Shown here: positions 18,150 to 26,577 of the stretch, one piece after another | How positions within the stretch are numbered: position 1 is the first letter of the stretch | Layout of the letters: each line of letters begins with the position of its first letter | Origin: Herbaspirillum rhizosphaerae | GTDB taxonomy: Bacteria > Pseudomonadota > Gammaproteobacteria > Burkholderiales > Burkholderiaceae_D | DNA length: 64,000 bases | Assembly: GCF_001189965.1 (NCBI RefSeq) | Contig: NZ_LFLU01000002.1 | Location: 1-64,000 of the forward strand | Direction: 5' to 3' | The notes under the pieces: generated by a model | The model's database searches: none | Told to the model about the DNA's origin: nothing | Seen by the model: the letters and a program-made list of their open reading frames with translations, nothing else | Translations under genes and position numbers: made by a program

Positions 18150-18856
18150 GCGCACTGTTGGAAGTGTCCGGACTGACCGGCGGCTATGGTTCCAGCCAGG
18201 TGCTGTTCGGCATCGATATGCGCGTCAACGAAGGCGAAGTCGTCACGCTGCTCGGCCGCAACGGCATGGGCAAGACCACCACCCTGCGCACCATCCTCGG
18301 GCTGAACCGTCCGACCGGCGGCGAGGTCTCGTTTCGCGGCCAGCCCATCCACGCGCACAGCGCCGACAACATCGCGCGCCGCGGCATCGCCATCGTTCCG
18401 GAAGGGCGGCAGATTTTCAAAAACCTCAGCGTCGAAGAAAACCTGTCCGCTTTTGCGGCGCGTCGCAACGGTCGCGACAATCCGTGGACGCTGGAGAAGA
18501 TCTATCAGCAATTCCCGCGCCTGAAAGAACGCCGCAGCAACGGCGGCGCGCAGCTCTCCGGCGGCGAACAGCAGATGCTGGCCATCGGCCGCGCGCTGAT
18601 GACCAATCCGCATCTGCTGATCCTGGATGAAGCCACCGAAGGCCTGGCGCCGCTGGTGCGCGAAGAAATCTGGTCTTGCCTGAAAGCCTTGCGCGAGTAT
18701 GGCCTGACCATCATCGTCATCGACAAATACATCAAGCGCCTGATCGGTTTTGCCGACCAGCATACGATCCTGGAAAAGGGTAAAGTCGTCTGGCAGGGCG
18801 ATTCGGCGCAACTCTCGGCGCAGCCGGATTTGTGGGATCGCTACCTGAGCGTTTAA
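18146..18856 (+). CDS. ABC transporter ATP-binding protein, LivF type
   Basis: This second ATPase has 236 residues, with Walker A GRNGMGKTT, signature LSGGEQQML and Walker B LLILDEATEGLAP. The histidine usually found in the H-loop is replaced: the segment reads IIVIDKYIKRL, with Asp-Lys where related proteins have Glu-Gln or Glu-His. It overlaps the LivG-type gene by 4 nt (ATGA). Confidence 0.88.
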   Translation: MSALLEVSGLTGGYGSSQVLFGIDMRVNEGEVVTLLGRNGMGKTTTLRTILGLNRPTGGEVSFRGQPIHAHSADNIARRGIAIVPEGRQIFKNLSVEENLSAFAARRNGRDNPWTLEKIYQQFPRLKERRSNGGAQLSGGEQQMLAIGRALMTNPHLLILDEATEGLAPLVREEIWSCLKALREYGLTIIVIDKYIKRLIGFADQHTILEKGKVVWQGDSAQLSAQPDLWDRYLSV

Positions 18857-18892
18857 ATCATTTCAAGCCATGCAAGAGCGAGGAACAAGCGC

Positions 18893-19750
18893 ATGAATCA
18901 AGCCGCAACGAAAGTGGAAACCGACGCCGTGCGCGTCATCTGCGCCGAGCAGGACTGCGAGGCCGGTTACAACCTGAAGGCGGCTTTCCCCGACTTCCCG
19001 CAAGTCTTGCAGGGCTGGCAAAAGGCCACCGCGGCGATACGCGAATCCATGCTCAGCGATGCAGACATCGCCTGCGGAGCGGGACCGCTGCAGAACTTCG
19101 ACGTCTACCGCGCCGCCGGCGCCGATCGTCCTTTGCTGGTCTTCATCCATGGCGGCTACTGGCAAGGCGGCGACAAGAGCGATATCGGCTTCATCGCTGC
19201 ACCGTATGTGCGCGCCGGCATCAGTGTCGCGGTCATGAACTATTCGCTGGCGCCGCAGGCGAGCATCGAGCAGATGGCGGAAGAGGTGCATGCCATGCTG
19301 AAGAAAATCAAGAGCATGGCCGGAGAATTGAATATCGATGTCCGGCGCATTTCGCTGATGGGGCATTCTGCGGGCGGGCATCTTGCTGCATACGTCGCTG
19401 CGCAACTGAAGGATGATCCGGTGCAGGCCGTATTCGCCGTCAGCGGCCTGTTCGATCTGGTGCCGCTGATCCCGACTTCGCTGAACAAGGCGCTGACGCT
19501 GGATCTGCAACGCGCCGAAAATCTGAGCCCGGTGTTGATGGATGGCCCGCCAGCCACGCGTGTGCACACCATCATCGGTGAACACGAAACCGGGCAATTC
19601 CACGTCCAGGCCGCGGTCATCGCCAACTGCTGGCCGCAGGTTGTGGCGCACCATGTCGTGCCGGAAACGCATCACTACACGGTGTTGTGGCCGCTCGCCG
19701 ATGAGGGCAGTCCGGTTTGCAAGGCGGTGATCGCCGAGATTCTGCGCTAA
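18893..19750 (+). CDS. Alpha/beta hydrolase resembling N-formylkynurenine formamidase
   Basis: This 285-residue alpha/beta hydrolase carries HGGYW at residues 86-90, the oxyanion signature of eukaryote-type arylformamidase (AFMID). The nucleophile elbow is GHSAGG (Ser159), and a likely catalytic His lies in PETHHYTVLW near the end. That enzyme hydrolyses N-formyl-L-kynurenine. Placement at the end of an anthranilate operon with its own importer fits a role on a formyl-anthranilate- or kynurenine-like precursor, which is inference. It has no signal peptide. Its stop overlaps the stop of the convergent oxidoreductase gene by 4 nt. Confidence 0.78.
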   Translation: MNQAATKVETDAVRVICAEQDCEAGYNLKAAFPDFPQVLQGWQKATAAIRESMLSDADIACGAGPLQNFDVYRAAGADRPLLVFIHGGYWQGGDKSDIGFIAAPYVRAGISVAVMNYSLAPQASIEQMAEEVHAMLKKIKSMAGELNIDVRRISLMGHSAGGHLAAYVAAQLKDDPVQAVFAVSGLFDLVPLIPTSLNKALTLDLQRAENLSPVLMDGPPATRVHTIIGEHETGQFHVQAAVIANCWPQVVAHHVVPETHHYTVLWPLADEGSPVCKAVIAEILR

Positions 19751-20778
19751 GGAAGAGTACACATCTGATGCGCCTGCGCCAGCAGTTCGAATGAGCGCAG
19801 GCGATCTTGCAGCGCATAAGTCCACGCCGTGACGCCGATCTCGTCGGCGCCGGCGTTGTCTGCCAGGCGATGCAGCTTGCGCATCACGTCGTCGGCGGTG
19901 CCGACAAAGTTGCGTTCCAGCTGCAGTTCGATACGTTCCCGTTGCTGTGCCGTGTAGGCATAGGCCAGTGCCGTCTCAGGCGGCTCCAGCGGTTCCCGCA
20001 CGCCGTCGTCGAGACGCGTGCGCCATCGGCCGCGCGAGGCAAACAGGCGGCGTGCTTCTTCTTCGGTATCCGCCGCCAGCGCCCACGCCATCATGGCGGC
20101 ATACGGCGCTTCGCCGAACGCACCCGGACGAAACGCCGCGCGATAGGCATCGAAGGCCGCTTCCGAAATCCCTGCGCTTTGTTCCGCCGAATAGTTGAAG
20201 CACATCGGCAGGCCGAGTTCGCCTGCTGATCTTGCTCCGGCTACGGAGGTCACCAGTAACCACGGCTGTGGTTTGCCCGGATTGTGCGGGAGTGTCTTCA
20301 ACCCGGCCAGTTTGTCGTCGTTGCCGGGAATGTCCTTGTTCAGCCACGCACACAGCTCGCGGATCTTCTGTTCGAACTTCAGGCGGTCGCCATCGCCGCC
20401 GGGATTGAGCGCACGGAAGGCATTGCCGTCGCCGCCCGGCGAGCGTCCCAGGCCGAGGTCGACGCGTCCCGGCGCCAGGGCTTCCAGCACGTTGAATTGC
20501 TCCGCCACTTTGAACGGTGCGTAGAACGGCAGCAGGATGCCGGCCGCACCCAGGCGGATGCGCGAGGTCAGCGCAGTGAGTGCGCCGAGCAAAATCTCCG
20601 GCGCGCTGCCGACGATGGCGGGATTGTTGTGATGCTCCGAGACCCAGAAACGGTGGTAGCCCAGGCGTTCGCAATGCTGCGCCAGCTGCAGCGTATTGCG
20701 CAGCGCTTCGGCGTGTGTCGTGCCGGCGGAGTATGCCGATTGGTCGAAGGCGATCAGGGGTTTGCGGGATGTACTCAT
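19747..20778 (-). CDS. Luciferase-like flavin-dependent oxidoreductase (LLM class)
   Basis: This 343-residue protein is of the luciferase-like monooxygenase superfamily, group-1 (MsnO8-like) type. Seen are RFWVSEHHNNPAIVGSAPEIL, RIRLGAAGILLPFYAPFKVAEQ-like core and PGRVDLGLGRSPGG. These enzymes use FMNH2 and O2; the substrate is unknown. The ATG overlaps the TGA of the ABC ATPase gene by 4 nt, so it is translationally coupled to a cobalamin-riboswitch operon. This raises the question of a corrinoid-related role. Alternatively it is an unrelated passenger gene. Confidence 0.85.
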   Translation of the reverse strand: MSTSRKPLIAFDQSAYSAGTTHAEALRNTLQLAQHCERLGYHRFWVSEHHNNPAIVGSAPEILLGALTALTSRIRLGAAGILLPFYAPFKVAEQFNVLEALAPGRVDLGLGRSPGGDGNAFRALNPGGDGDRLKFEQKIRELCAWLNKDIPGNDDKLAGLKTLPHNPGKPQPWLLVTSVAGARSAGELGLPMCFNYSAEQSAGISEAAFDAYRAAFRPGAFGEAPYAAMMAWALAADTEEEARRLFASRGRWRTRLDDGVREPLEPPETALAYAYTAQQRERIELQLERNFVGTADDVMRKLHRLADNAGADEIGVTAWTYALQDRLRSFELLAQAHQMCTLP

Positions 20779-21548
20779 GATTCTGTGGAGGCGCGCAGGG
20801 GAATCACGTAGGGAATATCGCCGTCGCTGCCGATACGCGCACTGACGCCGTAGACGGCTTCGATATGCTGCGGCGTGAGCACTTCGCGCCAATGTCCTTG
20901 CGCGACGATGCGTCCTTCTTTTAGCATCACCAGACGGTCGGCAAAGCGGCTGGCCAGTCCCAGATCGTGGATGGCGATCAGCACGCCGCTGCATTGGATG
21001 TCTGCGATTTCGCGCGCAGCGCTCATGGCTTCAAGCTGGTGATGCAGGTCGAGATCGCTGGTCGGTTCGTCCAGCAGCAACAGACGCCCTTGCTGCACCA
21101 GCGCGCGCGCCAGCAGCACGCGCTGGCGTTCCCCGCCGCTGAGCTCGTCGTAGGAGCGCAAGGCCAGCGTGTGCAGCTTCAGGCGCTCGATGACATCGAG
21201 CACGATGCGGCGATCCTGTTCGCTGCTGTTCCAGCTGCGATGCGGTGCGCGGCCGAGCGCGATCATGTCGGCCACGCGCAGCGACATGGCCGAGCCGGTG
21301 TGCTGCGGCACGTAGGCGACTGCACGCGCCAGATCTCGGCGCGACATGTCCTGCAGGTTTGCACCGTCGAGCGTCATGCCCGTGTGCTGCGACGACAGGA
21401 TGCGGTTGACGCACTTGAGCAGCGTGCTCTTGCCGGCGCCGTTGGGGCCGACCAGGCAGACGATTTCACCGGCGCCGACTTGCAGGTCGATGTTGTCGAG
21501 GATGAGGCGATTGCCGTGGCGGTAGCGCAGTCCGGAAATAGTCAGCAT
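20775..21548 (-). CDS. ABC transporter ATP-binding protein, FecE/BtuD type
   Basis: This 257-residue ATPase of a metal-chelate-type importer has Walker A GPNGAGKST, the Q-loop YVPQHTG, signature LSGGERQRVLLARAL, Walker B LLLLDEPTSDLD and H-loop IAIHDLGLA. It starts at MLTISGLRYRHG (21548); the frame is open far upstream but overlaps the permease gene. Its start codon overlaps the permease stop by one base. With the riboswitch upstream, corrinoid import is the best reading. Confidence 0.9.
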   Translation of the reverse strand: MLTISGLRYRHGNRLILDNIDLQVGAGEIVCLVGPNGAGKSTLLKCVNRILSSQHTGMTLDGANLQDMSRRDLARAVAYVPQHTGSAMSLRVADMIALGRAPHRSWNSSEQDRRIVLDVIERLKLHTLALRSYDELSGGERQRVLLARALVQQGRLLLLDEPTSDLDLHHQLEAMSAAREIADIQCSGVLIAIHDLGLASRFADRLVMLKEGRIVAQGHWREVLTPQHIEAVYGVSARIGSDGDIPYVIPLRASTES

Positions 21549-22639
21549 TACAGCACCGCCTTGTGCCGGCTCGACAGCAACAGATGGAGGAATAAAGGCA
21601 CGCCGACATATGCCACCACGATGCCGACCGGGATGATCACCGGCGCAAACAGCAGGCGTCCCGCCATGTCGGATAGCAGCACCAGCAGCGCGCCGACGAT
21701 GGCGGAAAAGGGCAACAGCCAGCGATGGTCGCCGCCGATCAGCAGGCGCGCGATGTGCGGCGCCACCAGGCCGACGAAGCCGATCACGCCGGTGAAGCTG
21801 ACCACGGCGGCGGTCATCATGACCGCGACGATGGTCACCACTGCGCGCACGCGGCCGACCGCAAAGCCGAGCGAGGCGGCGATGTCGTCGCCGCCGGCGG
21901 CAAACGCATTCAATGCCCAGGCATGCCATTGCAGCAGCGGCGTACCGAGCAACAGCACGCCGCCGGCGATGGCGACTTCGTTCCAGGTGCTGCCGTTGAG
22001 CGAGCCGAAGGTCCATTGCACGATGGCCGAGAGTTGCTGTTCGGTGGCGACGAACTGCACGCTCGCCGTCAGCGCGCTGAACAGATAAGTCAGGCCGACG
22101 CCGCCTAGCACCAGCATGGTGGCGCTGACGCCGCGCAAGGCCGAGAAGGCCAGCACCAGCGTCGCGCACAGGACGGCGCTGGCGAATGCGGCGGCGACCG
22201 TGAAATAGGGGCCGCTCCATGGATTGGCGGCGCCGGAGAGGATCGCCAGCGAGGCGCCGAAAGCGGCGGCGGGAGAGATGCCGACGGTATAGGGACTCAC
22301 CAGCGGATTGCGCGTGATGCCTTGCATGGCGACGCCGGCCAGCGCCAGCCCGGCGCCGGCGATGACCGCCATGACGATGCGCGGCAGGCGCAGCTGTTGC
22401 AGCAGGCCGATCTGCCACGCCGGAATATCCGCCAGCCAGGCCGACGGCAACAGGGGCGCAAACAGGCCGCGCAGGCTGGTCGCGAGACTCAGTTTTTGCA
22501 CGCCCAGTGCGCCCGATACGGTCATCGCGGCAATCAGCAAGAGCACGCCGGCCAGCATCGCCAGACGATTGCGCCAGCGCTGGCGCTGCAGCGCGTGCAG
22601 CAAGACCTGCCGCGATACCGGCGTCATGGCGTCGCTCAC
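21548..22639 (-). CDS. ABC transporter permease, FecCD/BtuC type
   Basis: This inner-membrane permease has about 363 residues and ten predicted helices. FecCD/BtuC landmarks are RLPRIVMAVIAGAGLALAG, GITRNPLVSPYTVG and the coupling region VGLVAPHIARLLIGGDHR. GTG at 22639 has GGCGGAG 8 nt upstream and overlaps the preceding stop; an ATG at 22627 is the alternative. It sits between binding protein and ATPase genes with overlaps on both sides. Confidence 0.88.
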   Translation of the reverse strand: MSDAMTPVSRQVLLHALQRQRWRNRLAMLAGVLLLIAAMTVSGALGVQKLSLATSLRGLFAPLLPSAWLADIPAWQIGLLQQLRLPRIVMAVIAGAGLALAGVAMQGITRNPLVSPYTVGISPAAAFGASLAILSGAANPWSGPYFTVAAAFASAVLCATLVLAFSALRGVSATMLVLGGVGLTYLFSALTASVQFVATEQQLSAIVQWTFGSLNGSTWNEVAIAGGVLLLGTPLLQWHAWALNAFAAGGDDIAASLGFAVGRVRAVVTIVAVMMTAAVVSFTGVIGFVGLVAPHIARLLIGGDHRWLLPFSAIVGALLVLLSDMAGRLLFAPVIIPVGIVVAYVGVPLFLHLLLSSRHKAVL

Positions 22640-23745
22640 TTGCGCAACTCCGCCAGCGATGCGGTATAACCGCCCGGCGCCGGTACCTGTTGGAAGTCTT
22701 CCAGCCAGGTGCGCATCACCCGGTCGGGATCGATATCCCTGAAGCGATCCGGATACAGCCATTTGGCGATCTGCAGCGCGCCGATGATCTTGGAACAGCC
22801 GCCCGCCAGGTAATAACTGATGTGATACACCTGCCCGTTGCGCACCGCCGGCAGGCGGTCGAAGCCGGGTCGCGCGGCCAGCGCTTCCAGCACCTGCGAA
22901 GAGAAGGCGCGGCTGTGCGGTTCGTACTGTCCCGGCTCCAGCTTGACGATGACGTCGGGACGGCGTGCGATGATTTCTTCCGGATCGATGCTGAAGCCTT
23001 GCACGCTGCCGCGCGCCGACGATTGATTCAGGATGCGCACGTCGCCGAACACATTGATGCCGCCGCCGATCTCCACCATGTCGTGCCAGCCTGAGCCTTT
23101 GAGCAGAGTCTTGTAGGCGCCGACTTCTTCGATGTAGACGCGCTTGCGTTGCGCCATCGGCAAATTCTGCAGGCGCTGCGCCAGCAGGTCGCGGTAGCGG
23201 CGATAGAAGGCATTCAGTTTGGCCGCGCGTTGCGGCTGCCCGAACAGCTGGCCGAACAGCGTGACGTTTTCTTCATGCTTGAGCACGTCCCAGGCGGTGA
23301 CCACCACCACCGGAATGCCGAAGCGTCCCAGCACCGTGGCCGCTTTTTGCCAGTCGCTGTTGCGCGGGAAAAAGACTGCATCCGGCTGCATCGCGACGAT
23401 GGCTTCATAGTTGGGGCTGGTCTGGCCCTGGCCCGCCAGCATGGACGGCGTCACCGTCGGCCAGTAGCTGCGGCTGCGCGCGGAGTCGATGTCGACGCCG
23501 ACCACTGGCTGCATGCCGGCGACGGCGCGCACGAATTCGGTGGTGTAGCGGTTGAAGACGACCACGCGTTTCAGCGGCGTCCTGAGCGTCAGTTCGCGGC
23601 CGACGTCGTCGCGGAAAGTGAGACTGTGACGATCGGTCTGCGCGTAAGTCAGCGTCGCCCATGTCAGCAATATCAATAGGAAAAGCAACCGCAAAGGCCG
23701 CAGCCCCTGCAGTTGTTGTCCATGATCAAATCGATCAGAACGCAT
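22636..23745 (-). CDS. Periplasmic binding protein, metal-chelate/corrinoid type (BtuF-like)
   Basis: This 369-residue protein has an N-terminal signal sequence (LRLLFLLILLTWATLTYAQ) and a Peripla_BP_2 fold. It begins LTFRDDVGRELTLRTPLKRVVVF and ends near a conserved GGCSKIIGALQIAKWLYPD segment. It overlaps the TonB receptor gene by 11 nt. The family also carries haem and siderophores; the cobalamin riboswitch argues for corrinoids. Confidence 0.85.
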   Translation of the reverse strand: MRSDRFDHGQQLQGLRPLRLLFLLILLTWATLTYAQTDRHSLTFRDDVGRELTLRTPLKRVVVFNRYTTEFVRAVAGMQPVVGVDIDSARSRSYWPTVTPSMLAGQGQTSPNYEAIVAMQPDAVFFPRNSDWQKAATVLGRFGIPVVVVTAWDVLKHEENVTLFGQLFGQPQRAAKLNAFYRRYRDLLAQRLQNLPMAQRKRVYIEEVGAYKTLLKGSGWHDMVEIGGGINVFGDVRILNQSSARGSVQGFSIDPEEIIARRPDVIVKLEPGQYEPHSRAFSSQVLEALAARPGFDRLPAVRNGQVYHISYYLAGGCSKIIGALQIAKWLYPDRFRDIDPDRVMRTWLEDFQQVPAPGGYTASLAELRK

Positions 23746-25927
23746 AGTTCATGGTCATGGTGTAAGTGCGCGGCGCACCCAGGATCCACTGCGTCGCCGT
23801 ACCGGCATAGGTCGATGCGGCGTAGACCTTGTCGGCGATGTTGTCGATGCGGAAGTCGAACTTCAGCTTGGGCGACACCTTCCAGGCCAGGCCGGCGTCG
23901 AGCACGGTGTAGGCCGGCAGGCGCGACTGGTCGGTGTTGTCGGAGTAGCGGTCGCTGACGTAATGGGCGCCGGTGCGGGTTTCCCACTGCGGCGTGACGT
24001 TCCACAGCACGAACAGATTGCCGGTGCGTTTCGGCACGAACTGCGGACGATAACCGGCCAGCGAGGTCGCCTTGCCGTTGACCGTGGCGACGAAGTTGTC
24101 GAAGCGCGCCTGCAGCACCGAGGCGTTGGCTTCCACGCGCCAGTCGTCGTTCAGCTTGAACGTCAGCGAGCCTTCCAGGCCGCGCGACGACTGCTGGCCC
24201 ACCGTATCCGAGATGGTCGGCGTATTGATGTTGGGCGCCAGCAGGTTGTTCTTGATGATGCGGTAAGCCGCCAGCGTCCATTCCACGCGGCCGTTCCACA
24301 AAGCTTGCTTGACGCCGACTTCGGCTTGCTTGCCTTTGGAAACGCCGTACTGCATTTGCGCCGCGCTAATGCTCGCCAGCGAGGTGACCGGATCGGAGGC
24401 GACCGCATATTGCGCATACAGCGAGGTGTCGGCGACAGGAGTAAACACCACGCCGGTATTCCAGGACACTGCGTTCTGGTTGCCGTTGGCGCTGGTCAGC
24501 GTGAGGAAGTCGTCGCGCCTGGTCTGGTAGTTGTCGCCGCGCAGGCCGCCGGTGACGGCCCATTGCTTGCTCAACTGATAGCGGTCCTGCAGGAACAGGC
24601 CGGCCTGGTCGACCGTCACGCGATACAGGGCGCGGATGGACGGCGCGTTGCCTTGCGAGAAAACGCCGGGATTGAAATTGAGCGCGTTGACGGTGCTCGA
24701 TCCGGCGAAGTTGCCGGCGGTGTTGGTGTTGTCGTTGCGGTCGTACAGCGAGCGGTTGAAGTCGAAACCGACCACCAGCTGGTTCTTGTTGCCGAACAGT
24801 TCGCTGTCGATGGCGGCGTAGCCGTGATCGCCGTACTGCGTCTGCGCGCCGACGATGTCGCGGTAGTTGGAGCGTGCGACGTTGCCGGTGGTGGGGTTGT
24901 AAGTATAGGTATAGGTTTCCTTGTAGCGGCGGTCGTGCTTGATCAGGTAGAGGTCGTTGCTGAGCACGACCTGGTCGCTGAGCGCGTAGCGCGCGCGCAG
25001 GTAGGTGCGGTTTTCGGTGAAGCGCACCTGGGCATCGTCGACGTTGTAGTTCTTGAAGCGCGTGCCGGGCACGATGGCGCCGTTGACGATGGGTGTGCCT
25101 TCGTAGCTGCCGGGATGGATGTCGGCGTAGTCGTTGGCCAGGGTCAGGGTCAGGTCGCGTGTGGCTTTCCACAACAGCGAGCCGGAGACCGTCAGGCTGT
25201 CGCTGCGGCCGCGGTCCATCCAGCCGTCGGAATTGATGTGGCTGACGTCGAGACGATAAGCCAGCGTGTCGCTGAGCGGGCCGGTGCTGTCGAAGGCCTT
25301 GCGATAGGTGCCGAAGGAGCCTGCCGAAAATTGCACTTCGTTGGATTGCTGCTTCAGGTCGGGGCGCTTGGGCACGACGTTGACCGCGCCGCCGACGAAG
25401 CCGGTGCCGTACAGCACCGATGCCGGGCCGTTGAGGAATTCCACCCGTTCTACGTTCCATGGGTCGACCGGGAAGGTCACCACGCCGCCGGCGTTGTACA
25501 GCTGCAAGCCGTCGTACAGCTGAGAAATCGAATTGGGACCGTAGAAGCCGCGCGCCGACAGCGAGTTATTGCCGTTGCCGGAGAACGGCACCGAGGTGAT
25601 GCCGGGGGCGCGCGTTTCGGCGTCGAGCAGGGTTTGATAGCCGCGCTCGCGGATCGTGTCGCCCATGATGACGGCCACGCTGGCCGGCGTTTCCAGCGGC
25701 GTCAGGTTGAGCCGGCCGCCGGCGGTGGACGGCGTCTTCAGGTTGCCGCCGTCTTGTGCGGTGACGTTGATTTCGGGCAGCGTGGCGTTCGCGGTTTGAT
25801 TCGTTTGATCCGCCGTCTGCGCCGAGACGGCGCCGGCGTTGATCACGGCGAATGTGCCGAAGGCGCTCGCGAGCGCGTACGACAGGTGGCGCAGTTTGCC
25901 CGCGCGCAGTGATGCAGAGTGTTTCAT
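23735..25927 (-). CDS. TonB-dependent outer-membrane receptor under cobalamin riboswitch
   Basis: This 730-residue receptor has a signal peptide, a TonB-box-like LPEINVTAQ, a plug domain with ETPASVAVIMGDTIRERG and GPASVLYGTGFVGGAVNVVPKRP, then a beta-barrel ending in aromatic Phe (MNYAF). By sequence type it looks like a siderophore-receptor subfamily member and is longer than E. coli BtuB. The start MKHSAS (25927) follows AGGGAAAG. Its 5' leader is a cobalamin riboswitch, so vitamin B12 or a related corrinoid is the likely ligand. Confidence 0.87.
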   Translation of the reverse strand: MKHSASLRAGKLRHLSYALASAFGTFAVINAGAVSAQTADQTNQTANATLPEINVTAQDGGNLKTPSTAGGRLNLTPLETPASVAVIMGDTIRERGYQTLLDAETRAPGITSVPFSGNGNNSLSARGFYGPNSISQLYDGLQLYNAGGVVTFPVDPWNVERVEFLNGPASVLYGTGFVGGAVNVVPKRPDLKQQSNEVQFSAGSFGTYRKAFDSTGPLSDTLAYRLDVSHINSDGWMDRGRSDSLTVSGSLLWKATRDLTLTLANDYADIHPGSYEGTPIVNGAIVPGTRFKNYNVDDAQVRFTENRTYLRARYALSDQVVLSNDLYLIKHDRRYKETYTYTYNPTTGNVARSNYRDIVGAQTQYGDHGYAAIDSELFGNKNQLVVGFDFNRSLYDRNDNTNTAGNFAGSSTVNALNFNPGVFSQGNAPSIRALYRVTVDQAGLFLQDRYQLSKQWAVTGGLRGDNYQTRRDDFLTLTSANGNQNAVSWNTGVVFTPVADTSLYAQYAVASDPVTSLASISAAQMQYGVSKGKQAEVGVKQALWNGRVEWTLAAYRIIKNNLLAPNINTPTISDTVGQQSSRGLEGSLTFKLNDDWRVEANASVLQARFDNFVATVNGKATSLAGYRPQFVPKRTGNLFVLWNVTPQWETRTGAHYVSDRYSDNTDQSRLPAYTVLDAGLAWKVSPKLKFDFRIDNIADKVYAASTYAGTATQWILGAPRTYTMTMNYAF

Positions 25928-25985
25928 GAGACTTTCCCTTTGATGACCGCCATCTCCGTGTCGTGTGATGGCAGTCTGTTTTTGT

Positions 25986-26009
25986 ACGGCGCGCATCCCC
26001 GCGCGCCGT
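25986..26009 (-). other. GC-rich hairpin in the riboswitch leader
   Basis: A perfect 9-bp stem ACGGCGCGC / GCGCGCCGT has a 6-nt loop. It lies between the aptamer and the receptor start. No T run follows on the minus strand, so it is not an intrinsic terminator; it may be part of the expression platform. Confidence 0.4.
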
Positions 26010-26194
26010 GATCAAAGGAAGCCGGCAAACAAGAGTAAAAGTGAAAAGCGAAGAGGTGCGCAACGGACACCCGAGGCGACAAGCGCAACGGACCGGCGGC
26101 CTCGGGCGGGAGCCGGAGGGCAGGTGCGGCGGATCTCGGATTCGGTAGTCGTGTGCAGTGCTTCGCAGTTCACGGCATACCCCGGCCGTTCGCT

Positions 26195-26405
26195 TCCATC
26201 CGTTCTGGCCGGTATCCGGGCTAACAGGACCGATCGCCTCGCCTTCCCATGCCTGAAACGAGCGCACAGTGGACTATGGAGGCAATCTGCCATGCAACAA
26301 CATCCTGCACGGCGCCTGTTTTACCGTTGCGGGGACAGCACACGTTTGCCGCTGCAATCATCGGATGGTTACCTGACTGGAGCGCGTGTTTCCCGTTTAA
26401 CTGCA
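26195..26405 (-). promoter_or_regulatory. Cobalamin riboswitch
   Basis: Read on the minus strand, the conserved cobalamin-aptamer blocks appear in order. They are TTAAACGGGAAACACG (26400-26385), GCTGTCCCCGCAACGGTAA (26339-26321), CCACTGT (26272-26266), GGGAAGG (26248-26242) and the B12 box TAGCCCGGATACCGGCC (26223-26207). The aptamer ends about 280 nt before the TonB receptor start. No intrinsic terminator follows, which favours translational control or Rho-dependent termination. It predicts repression of the five-gene operon when adenosylcobalamin is plentiful. Confidence 0.93.
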
Positions 26406-26577
26406 ATCAAGGAATCTGATTGCGAGCACCAAAACTCCGCCATGATACTTGCGCAGGTGGGTTCCCGCAATCGCGGCGTCGGGCTTGTACGGGCCCGAGG
26501 GCGCGGTGGCTGCTTCGTGTTTTCTGTGCATTTTGTCGGCCCTCGCTATACTTGTCGTCTTTACAGGGAAGGACATC

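Noticed and set aside
23963-25912. 649-codon open frame on the plus strand
   Set aside because: Antisense to the TonB receptor, which has clear plug and barrel motifs.
25986-26009. Hairpin as an intrinsic terminator of the cobalamin riboswitch
   Set aside because: The minus strand continues with an A-rich, not T-rich, sequence, so intrinsic termination is not supported.
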